From Phycisphaerae bacterium (GTDB lineage Bacteria > Planctomycetota > Phycisphaerae > Phycisphaerales > SM1A02), in assembly GCA_016873355.1 (NCBI GenBank), contig VGXK01000128.1:1-6316 (forward strand): a stretch of DNA of 6,316 nucleotides, in the 5' to 3' direction. Shown piece by piece: positions 1-6,316 of the stretch. The first letter of the stretch is position 1. Each line of letters opens with the position of its first letter. The notes beneath the pieces were generated by a model, which worked only from the letters and a program-made list of their open reading frames with translations, made no database searches and was not told where the DNA came from. Both the position numbers and the translations under genes were made by a program.

Positions 1-250
1 CGTTGGCGAGACGAGTGTGGCAAGGAGGGCGAAGCAGGCGGATCTTGAGGATCCGCCGATGGAGCCCGACGATGCCACACGAAGTCGCAGCCCGCCAGAT
101 CGCCACGAATGAGGAGGAACCGCTCCAGAGCGGCGAGGCTCCGCTCGATGCGGGAGTTCACGAGCTCGTCCTGGGCGTCTCGAACCCCGCGTCGCGCCAG
201 AGCACCGGCGGACCGGCCTTGAGTTGCGCGAGCAGGATCTTCGACGCCAT
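1..250 (-). pseudogene. Possible partial, frameshifted CDS at the left edge
   Basis: An ATG at 250, 13 bases past the peptidase stop codon, opens a 30-residue reading frame (starting MASKILLAQLKAGPPVLW) that stops at 158-160. Third codon positions there are almost all G or C, as in the real genes nearby. From about 180 leftward, the neighbouring frame takes over with coding-like sequence (QDELVNSRIERSLAALERF, then LLIRGDLAGCDFVW). A single missing base in the CCC near 175 would join the two into one protein. Beyond about 85 that frame loses its coding look, and a third frame offers a GTG at 78 followed by a signal-peptide-like stretch (ACFALLATLVSP) that runs off the window. I recognise no family. 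It could be one frameshifted gene, the start of the next gene, or chance open frames in GC-rich DNA. Confidence 0.27.
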
Positions 251-263
251 CGTGCGCCGGTGC

Positions 264-1943
264 TCAACCGGTCCAGCCGCCCAGCAGCGATCCGAGATCG
301 TCGCCGTCGACGACGCCGTCGCCGTTGAAGTCGGCGGCGCAGCCCGGGCAATTGCCCCACTGCCCCAGCAGCGTGCCGAGATCGTCGCCGTTCACCGAGT
401 CGTCGCAGTTGAAGTCACCGAGCACTCCGCCGATCGCCATCGTCGCCATCGACGGCGCGCCGTCGACCACGCCGTCGTTCGGCGTGACGGTGCAGGTGAG
501 GACCGCGCCGCAGTCGCCGCTGTTGCGCGGAATGGCATCGGACTGCGCGGCGGAGACCACGTCGCGCACCACCGCGCCGCTCAGCCTCCACACGAAGCGG
601 TAGCGGACCACGTCCCAGTCGAGATCCTCCATGCGCCCGAGCGTCGGCACCTTGCAGAAGATCACCTCGCCCGGTTCCGCGTGCGGATCGACGAACGAGG
701 CCGTGATCGGCTCGGGCGGATGATTGAACGCCGGATCGATCGTCTCGACCATCTCGAACGGCGCGTCGATCATGAGCTGGCCGTCGAGGTAGAAGAGCAG
801 ATGCCAGGTGCCCACCATCGGCACGAGCCAGTCGACTTCCCAGCCGAACCAGTTCGAGTAGGAGCGGATGAGCTCGGTGTTGCCCCAGTTCCAGATCGCG
901 TCGTCGGCGACGCTGCCGTTCGGGCGCACGAACTTCACGCGGATCTCGCAGTCGACCGGGAAGTTGTAGACGTACCAGAAGAAGTAGATCGCATCGTCGG
1001 TCGTGGCGATCTGCGGATCGGCGGGCTTGGGCCACGGCTCCCACCACGGATTCGGCAGGTCGAAGAGATTCGTGCGCGTGATGCCCCAGTCGTAGAGGAA
1101 GAGATCCTCCGAATCGAGCGACGCCTGATCGTCGAAGTCGCTCGCGCCGGGATTGCAGGAGCCGTGGAAGGGTTCGTAGACCTGCCAGCCGCTCGGTCCG
1201 TTCTTCATCGTCTGGAAGTGAAGGTGCGGTCCGAAGCTGTTGCCGCTCGATCCGACCATGCCGATCTGCTGCCCCGCGATCACCGGTTGGCCGAGCGACA
1301 CGGTGATGGAGAACTTCTTGAGGTGCCAGTACTGGCTCTCGAATCCGTCGCCGTGATCGAGGATGACGAGATTGCCGAGGAAGCCGCCGTTGACGTTTTC
1401 GTCGGGCTCGCCGTCGTTCATGAAGACGACGACGCCGTCGCGCGCCGCGAAGACGGGCACGCCGATCCATTGCTCGGCGAAGCTTCGGATCGCGGAGTCC
1501 GTGCCTGCATGACCCTCGCGCGTGAATGGACGGCACTCGAAGTCGTGGTACGACGCCGTCGCATCGAGGTCGACGAAGGAGCCGCAGATCGTGTCTCCCT
1601 TCGTCACGCCCGGATGCGGATAGAACGGGTACATCGGCGCCGCGGCCACGCCCCCCTCGCCGTCGGCGAGGCCGCCGTCGTAGGGATCGCCCACCACGAC
1701 CGGCGGCTTCGGAAGTCCGAGCGCGACTCGATTCGTCTCGATCGCGGCGCGGACGAGCGCCTGCGCCGACGGCGGGACGCAGTCGTGGTCGTCGTGCGCG
1801 AGCGCGCGCGCGGACGCGTGCGGCATCGCGCCGAGAAGGAAGGCGAACGCGAGCATCGCGCGGCGCGCACGAAGCTGCGAGCGGACTCGCGAGGGCGCTG
1901 CAACGCACGATCCGAGGAAGAGGCTGCACTTCATGACGGCCAT
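264..1943 (-). CDS. Secreted M23-family zinc metallopeptidase with dockerin-like C-terminus
   Basis: This 559-residue protein is predicted to be exported and to cut peptide cross-links, as M23 (LytM/lysostaphin-type) endopeptidases do in peptidoglycan or other glycine-rich substrates. A basic stretch at residues 19-28 precedes a hydrophobic core at 30-40, with a likely cleavage near 45-49 (ASA or ALA). The M23 domain spans about 115-250. It carries HAGTD (H145 and D149, zinc ligands), YWHL (H207) and GPHLHF (H240, and H242 as third ligand), so the active site is complete. Residues about 310-400 form a beta-rich domain ending GTWHLLFYLDGQL, a type often seen behind secreted M23 domains. Residues 405-505 resemble an Ig-like repeat. 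The end (510-559) has two EF-hand-like loops: D510/N512/D514/D521 and D538/N540/D542/D549. The ATG at 1943 follows a weak GGGTGGG. A start at 1934, or at 1856 right before the hydrophobic core, is possible. It lies 110 bases after the MoxR ATPase gene on the same strand. Confidence 0.93.
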   Translation of the reverse strand: MAVMKCSLFLGSCVAAPSRVRSQLRARRAMLAFAFLLGAMPHASARALAHDDHDCVPPSAQALVRAAIETNRVALGLPKPPVVVGDPYDGGLADGEGGVAAAPMYPFYPHPGVTKGDTICGSFVDLDATASYHDFECRPFTREGHAGTDSAIRSFAEQWIGVPVFAARDGVVVFMNDGEPDENVNGGFLGNLVILDHGDGFESQYWHLKKFSITVSLGQPVIAGQQIGMVGSSGNSFGPHLHFQTMKNGPSGWQVYEPFHGSCNPGASDFDDQASLDSEDLFLYDWGITRTNLFDLPNPWWEPWPKPADPQIATTDDAIYFFWYVYNFPVDCEIRVKFVRPNGSVADDAIWNWGNTELIRSYSNWFGWEVDWLVPMVGTWHLLFYLDGQLMIDAPFEMVETIDPAFNHPPEPITASFVDPHAEPGEVIFCKVPTLGRMEDLDWDVVRYRFVWRLSGAVVRDVVSAAQSDAIPRNSGDCGAVLTCTVTPNDGVVDGAPSMATMAIGGVLGDFNCDDSVNGDDLGTLLGQWGNCPGCAADFNGDGVVDGDDLGSLLGGWTG

Positions 1944-2053
1944 GATCCCACCCGAATCGCGTCGACTCCAGCCTTCGTGCGGGTGATTTCGCGCGAGCAC
2001 GCGATCTCGAACGTTCTCAGTCCCGCGCGGCGCGAAGGGCGAATCGCCGCCGC

Positions 2054-2980
2054 CTACGCCGGACTCGCGACGGTCTCGAGCACCTGCTGCATGATGCGGC
2101 GCGTGGTCATGGTGTCGCCGGCGTGCATGTAGGTCTTGCTGATCACGCGATGGGCGCAGACGGGAAGCACGCAGGAGACGACGTCCTCGGGCACGCAGTG
2201 CGAGCGACCCGCGAGCAGCGCGGTGGCCTTGGCCGCCTGCGCGAGCGCCAGCGAACCTCGCGGCGAGATGCCCACCTGGAGTTCCTCGTGCTCGCGCGTC
2301 GCCGCCGCCAGCGAAATGATGTAATCGCCGAGGCTCTGTTCGAGCTTCACCGCGTCCACCTTCTCCTGGAGGGAGATCACTTCCTCGGCGCCCATCACCG
2401 GTTCGAGCGCGCGGAGCACGGTGCGACCGGGCTGGGTGCGCAGGATGCGCGCCTCGTCGTCGGGAGAGGGGTACCCGAGCGAGATCCGCATGAGAAATCG
2501 ATCGAGCTGATTCTCCGGGAGGAAGTAGGTTCCTTCGAACTCGTAGGGATTCTGCGTGGCGATCACCATGAACGGGCGCGGCAGCTCGTAGACCGCGCCG
2601 TCGGCGCTGACGGTCGCGTCGCTCATCGCTTCGAGCAGCGCGCTCTGCGTGCGCGGCGTCGTGCGGTTCACCTCGTCGGCGAGCACGAAGTTCGCGAAGA
2701 TCGGACCGCGCCGGAACTCGAACGCGCCGGTCTGCCGGTTGTAGACGCTCGTGCCCGTGATGTCCGAGGGAAGCAGATCGGGCGTGCACTGGATGCGGTT
2801 GAAGGAGCAGCGGACGCTGCGGGCGAGCGCGTGCGCCAGCACCGTCTTTCCCACGCCCGGCACGTCCTCGATCAACGCGTGTCCCCGGGAAAGCAGGCAG
2901 ATCATCAGGCGATCGATCGCCTGGGAATTGCCCATGAAGACGCTCGTCACATTCTGTCGAAGGCGCGCGAGCTGCTCCAT
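2054..2980 (-). CDS. MoxR-family AAA+ ATPase
   Basis: This 308-residue cytoplasmic ATPase belongs to the MoxR group of AAA+ proteins, which act as chaperone-like machines in maturing or activating protein complexes, often at the envelope. Walker A is EDVPGVGKT at 38-46. Walker B is VLADE at 99-103. The sensor-1 region is ATQNPYEFEGTY with N144. The LPENQLDRFLMR stretch at 154-165 supplies candidate arginine-finger residues. A sensor-2-like SPRGSLAL with R241 lies in the C-terminal lid. Length and motif order fit an intact family member. The ATG at 2980 gives the N-terminus expected for the family, with a short helix before the VFMGNSQAIDRL segment. An upstream in-frame ATG at 3064 would add 28 residues of unconvincing sequence and overlap the start of the divergent gene. 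MoxR genes are usually followed by DUF58 and VWA-domain genes; here a secreted M23 peptidase follows after 110 bases. Its client is unknown. Confidence 0.94.
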   Translation of the reverse strand: MEQLARLRQNVTSVFMGNSQAIDRLMICLLSRGHALIEDVPGVGKTVLAHALARSVRCSFNRIQCTPDLLPSDITGTSVYNRQTGAFEFRRGPIFANFVLADEVNRTTPRTQSALLEAMSDATVSADGAVYELPRPFMVIATQNPYEFEGTYFLPENQLDRFLMRISLGYPSPDDEARILRTQPGRTVLRALEPVMGAEEVISLQEKVDAVKLEQSLGDYIISLAAATREHEELQVGISPRGSLALAQAAKATALLAGRSHCVPEDVVSCVLPVCAHRVISKTYMHAGDTMTTRRIMQQVLETVASPA

Positions 2981-2992
2981 GGAACGGCCGCG

Positions 2993-2998
2993 AGTATA
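2993..2998 (-). promoter_or_regulatory. Possible -10 element for the MoxR ATPase gene
   Basis: The minus strand reads TATACT here, one base off the sigma-70 -10 consensus, in an otherwise GC-rich 82-base gap between two divergent genes. It is only 12 bases before the ATG at 2980, so a transcript would have a leader of a few bases, and I see no Shine-Dalgarno sequence. No convincing -35 box sits 16-18 bases upstream. It may be a leaderless-type promoter or a chance AT-rich hexamer. Confidence 0.28.
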
Positions 2999-3062
2999 CG
3001 CTGCGTCGTTGCCGGCGATCGGCGCGACGAGCGCGCCGCCCCTCCCGCGCAGCGTCGCGAGC

Positions 3063-3932
3063 ATGGTTCCTCACCCGATCGCCCGAGACCTCACCTGTCG
3101 CACCTGCGGGTATCAGTTGCGGGGACTCTCCGCGCTCGGTCGCTGTCCCGAGTGCGGCAGCGAGACGATGGCGTCGATCGTCACGGCGGTCGACCCGAAG
3201 CTGCGCGAGCTCGTGCGGCTCGCGTCGCCCGCTCGCACGGCGAGTGCGCTCGTGGCCACGACGCTCTTCCTCTCCCTCGCGGTGCTCGTGCAGCTCGTGG
3301 CGCCGGCATGGTCGATGCTCGCGGAGTTGCGGGAGCAATCTCCCGTGCGAGCGGCGCAGCTTGCGCCGATGGGATGGTGGTCGGCGGCGGTGCTGCTCGT
3401 GCTCGCGTCGCTCGCGTCGTTCGCCATCGCGCCGCGTTCGGAAGCGCTGCTGCGGGCGGAGTGGGGGCGGCGGAGGCAGGCGCTCGAGTACGGCCTGCTG
3501 CTCTGGGCGCTCGCGACGGCGCTGCTACCGCCGGCGCTCGGATGGAGACCCGGTGCGGTGCCGAGCTGGTTCGTGATGATCGTGACCACCGCGTGGCAGC
3601 TGCTTTCGGCGCTCGCGCCGCTCTGGGGGATGCGTGCGATCGTGGCGTTCCTCGGGCGCCGCTGTCAGCGCTGGCGCGAGGCGCGGCAAGGCAGGCAGAG
3701 CGTGGACTCGCTGCTCGCCGCCGCCGCCGGCGTGCTCGTCTTCTCGACCGCGGTGCCGATCCTGGCCGACCAGCGACTCGAGTTCCTGCTCATGCTCGCC
3801 AAGTTCCTCGCGGTCGCATGCGGCGCGATCCTCGCGTTCGGACTCGCCTACCTCGTCATGAACAACTGGTGGATCGCGAGGTCGCTCGTGCGCCCGCCCG
3901 CGCTGCTCGGGGAGATGGTCGACTCCGCGTGA
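3063..3932 (+). CDS. Zinc-ribbon multi-pass membrane protein of unknown function
   Basis: This 289-residue protein begins with a small zinc-ribbon-like head: CRTCGYQLRGL then GRCPECG, with C12, C15, C28 and C31 as the four likely metal ligands. The pattern is common in uncharacterised planctomycete membrane proteins. After a soluble linker come about six hydrophobic segments, near residues 60-83, 103-123, 143-160, 168-188, 215-235 and 240-267. A basic loop at 199-212 (RRCQRWREARQGR) probably faces the cytoplasm. It ends shortly after the last segment. No catalytic motif is visible, so no function can be given. The ATG at 3063 is chosen because the cysteine pattern starts right after it, although no clear Shine-Dalgarno sequence precedes it. 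An open frame extends upstream but would lie over the divergent MoxR gene. The shared intergenic region hints at joint regulation with that ATPase, which is inference. Confidence 0.82.
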   Translation: MVPHPIARDLTCRTCGYQLRGLSALGRCPECGSETMASIVTAVDPKLRELVRLASPARTASALVATTLFLSLAVLVQLVAPAWSMLAELREQSPVRAAQLAPMGWWSAAVLLVLASLASFAIAPRSEALLRAEWGRRRQALEYGLLLWALATALLPPALGWRPGAVPSWFVMIVTTAWQLLSALAPLWGMRAIVAFLGRRCQRWREARQGRQSVDSLLAAAAGVLVFSTAVPILADQRLEFLLMLAKFLAVACGAILAFGLAYLVMNNWWIARSLVRPPALLGEMVDSA

Positions 3933-4011
3933 TTCGCTGAGGTACGACGAGGTCGTTGATCGGCGCGCAGGAGCCCTGCCGCATCGACACGAGGTCGGAC
4001 GCACCTCATGC

Positions 4012-4038
4012 CGATCGACTTCATGCCATGAATGATCG
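4012..4038. repeat. Imperfect palindrome, possible operator
   Basis: CGATC at 4012-4016 and TTCAT at 4020-4024 are mirrored by ATGAA at 4028-4032 and GATCG at 4034-4038. The inner arms match perfectly around a GCC centre, while the outer arms are offset by two bases. It lies about 100 bases before the small gene at 4136, in a 203-base stretch (3933-4135) that otherwise shows no convincing gene or terminator. A binding site for a regulator of the downstream pair is possible but unproven. Confidence 0.27.
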
Positions 4039-4135
4039 TCGGAGTTCTTCGGCAGGCGAGCGACACGATGGCGTGCCTCGGAACGAGGGCGAGAGTCGCG
4101 TCCGCGTCGATCGAAGCCGCTTTCGAATCGACTCG

Positions 4136-4288
4136 ATGACCGACCCCGATCCGGACGCCGACTATTGGCTCGATCGAAGCCCGGAGGAGCGCCTCGCCGA
4201 AGTCGAGGCATGCAGGGAGGCCTTCCATGGAACGGATGCCGTTCGCGGCCGACTTGTTCGAGTTCTTGAAGTTGATGATCTCCGCTGA
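4136..4288 (+). CDS. Small acidic protein, likely first gene of a nucleotidyltransferase pair
   Basis: A 50-residue protein with the core DADYWLDRSPEERLAEVEA, a helical segment, and the C-terminus RGRLVRVLEV. This combination (YWL-x-R-x-PEERL-x-x-[LV]E near the start, an arginine-rich R-V-L end) is what I know from short hypothetical proteins encoded directly before nucleotidyltransferase-fold genes in many bacteria. Such pairs are often treated as toxin-antitoxin-like, but a biochemical role is not established here. The ATG at 4136 places the conserved core near the N-terminus. An open frame runs further upstream (another ATG at 4028) without protein-like sequence. No strong Shine-Dalgarno sequence is visible. 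Its last 62 bases overlap the next gene, whose ribosome binding site lies inside this one, so the two would be translationally coupled. It may be an orphan remnant, because the partner is broken. Confidence 0.58.
   Translation: MTDPDPDADYWLDRSPEERLAEVEACREAFHGTDAVRGRLVRVLEVDDLR
4215..4220 (+). promoter_or_regulatory. Ribosome binding site of the broken nucleotidyltransferase
   Basis: GGGAGG ends six bases before the ATG at 4227, an ideal Shine-Dalgarno position. It lies inside the preceding small gene and decides the start of the second gene in favour of 4227 over the in-frame ATG at 4236. Confidence 0.6.
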
Positions 4289-4390
4289 AGCGGAGTTTCT
4301 TGTCGTCGGCGCGTACACGGTCGAGGCAAGGACCTGATCGACGCTGACGAGCTGGAGCGCCTGCATCGCAGGAAGCCTCAGCAGTCCGAG
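4227..4390 (+). pseudogene. Nucleotidyltransferase-like protein, internally deleted remnant
   Basis: The reading frame from 4227 gives MERMPFAADLFEFLKLM and then AEFLVVGAYTV, which resembles the N-terminus of MNT/AbiEii-type nucleotidyltransferase-fold proteins (F-x-x-LL...V-x-[FY]-x-VVG[GA]-[YH]-[AT]-V). It stops at 4335-4337 after 36 residues, whereas such proteins are usually around 150-200 residues. From about 4322 another frame reads GRGKDLIDADELERLHRRK, which resembles the C-terminal tail of the same family (G-R-x-x-D-L-x-D-x-x-x-L-E). The two pieces almost abut, so the central part, with the catalytic D-x-D, appears deleted and the frames no longer agree. The product cannot be an active enzyme. 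The second frame has no stop until 4804, so the right border is approximate. TTG, CTT and TTT codons are more frequent here than in the flanking genes, which fits acquired DNA. The family match is from memory and could be wrong. Confidence 0.52.
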
Positions 4391-4430
4391 TTGCCTCGGC
4401 GACGTGGCGCCGCCCGCCGGCTGGCGCCGT

Positions 4431-4445
4431 CTGCCAGCTTGGCAG
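4431..4445. repeat. Perfect inverted repeat in the groEL leader
   Basis: CTGCCA and TGGCAG pair perfectly around a GCT centre. The right arm overlaps the candidate -35 box TTGGCA, which would suit an operator. It lies about 210 bases before the groEL start. It is not followed by a T-run, so it is not an intrinsic terminator. No known regulator can be assigned. Confidence 0.35.
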
Positions 4446-4563
4446 GAGGAGTCACGGCGACATACGGCCGGGAATGGCGGAGCGACATTGGACCGCCGCC
4501 GCGCCGCGCCAAACGGGGAGGCGCCTGGCGCGCCGGTGACGGCACGGTGGCCCGCCATTTGCC

Positions 4564-4581
4564 TTCGGGCTCGAACCCGAA
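4564..4581. repeat. Inverted repeat in the groEL 5' region
   Basis: TTCGGG and CCCGAA flank a six-base centre, CTCGAA, and could form a stable stem in the mRNA about 75 bases before the groEL start. It might influence translation or be a chance hairpin. Confidence 0.25.
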
Positions 4582-4643
4582 CCGGCGAGTCCGCCGGCCA
4601 GGCGTTCATTCCCGCCCGAACAAGCCCGCCCAAGCGACCACTC

Positions 4644-4649
4644 GGAGAG
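4644..4649 (+). promoter_or_regulatory. Ribosome binding site of groEL
   Basis: GGAGAG lies seven bases before the ATG at 4657. This supports that start, which also gives the standard chaperonin N-terminus (MAVKELAFD). Confidence 0.7.
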
Positions 4650-4656
4650 CCACCCA

Positions 4657-6316
<1,660 letters not shown>

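Larger units (their letters stand above)
4338..4656 (+). other. groEL leader region without a complete gene
   Basis: This 319-base stretch contains the C-terminal scrap of the broken nucleotidyltransferase up to about 4390 and then no convincing coding sequence. Several frames stay open only because the DNA is GC-rich. It must carry the groEL promoter. A TTGGCA at 4439-4444 followed 16 bases later by CATACG at 4461-4466 is a weak sigma-70 candidate. No CIRCE element (TTAGCACTC and its mirror) is visible, and no groES-like frame. Confidence 0.5.

Noticed and set aside
3..2132. A 709-residue plus-strand open frame across the peptidase gene
   Set aside because: It starts at a TTG, is rich in R, A, V, E, D and H with no domain pattern, and lies antisense to a clearly recognisable M23 peptidase. 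High third-position GC leaves such antisense frames open.
2123..3062. Plus-strand frames covering the MoxR gene
   Set aside because: They are antisense shadows with no recognisable motif; the minus strand has all the AAA+ motifs in order.
1944..3338. The upstream extension of the peptidase frame to 3338 (465 additional residues)
   Set aside because: The extension overlaps the MoxR gene in another frame and crosses into the divergent gene. It is arginine-rich without motifs, and the signal peptide places the true start near 1943.
3933..3975. A terminator after the membrane protein gene
   Set aside because: No stable GC-rich hairpin followed by a T-run is present.
4564..4581. A tRNA T-arm-like sequence (CGGGCTCGAACCCG)
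   Set aside because: The loop has six rather than seven bases, and no anticodon arm, acceptor stem or CCA-like end can be placed around it.

Overview
The window is GC-rich bacterial DNA, most likely from a planctomycete of the Phycisphaerae type. Two things suggest this. The secreted peptidase ends in paired Ca-binding repeats of the D-x-N-x-D...DLG-x-LLG-x-W kind, which are abundant in those bacteria. A small membrane protein starts with the zinc-ribbon pattern C-x2-C-G-Y-x-L-R-G-L...R-C-P-x-C-G, also common there. This placement is inference from sequence style, since no rRNA or tRNA is present.

Layout, left to right. Positions 1-263 hold a poorly resolved stretch, perhaps the start of a frameshifted or partial minus-strand gene. 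Next on the minus strand is a complete secreted M23 metallopeptidase (264-1943). It has an intact zinc site, two beta-sandwich-like domains and a dockerin-like C-terminus. Upstream of it on the same strand is a MoxR-family AAA+ ATPase (2054-2980). Diverging from the ATPase across an 82-base gap is a zinc-ribbon, multi-pass membrane protein on the plus strand (3063-3932).

From 3933 to 4656 the gene density falls. This stretch holds a 50-residue small protein (4136-4288) overlapping the start of a nucleotidyltransferase-like gene that is broken after about 30 residues. A piece resembling the C-terminus of such a protein follows directly, so the middle, including the catalytic part, seems to be deleted. 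This looks like the relic of a two-gene nucleotidyltransferase module of toxin-antitoxin style. It is followed by a leader with inverted repeats and then groEL (4657 to the window end), which is complete apart from its last residues. No groES precedes it.

The MoxR ATPase and the peptidase may be co-transcribed and act on the cell envelope, but the usual MoxR partners (DUF58 and VWA proteins) are not in the window. I see no CRISPR array, insertion sequence, phage gene or clearly new system. The broken nucleotidyltransferase module and the solitary MoxR-peptidase pairing are the points most worth following.
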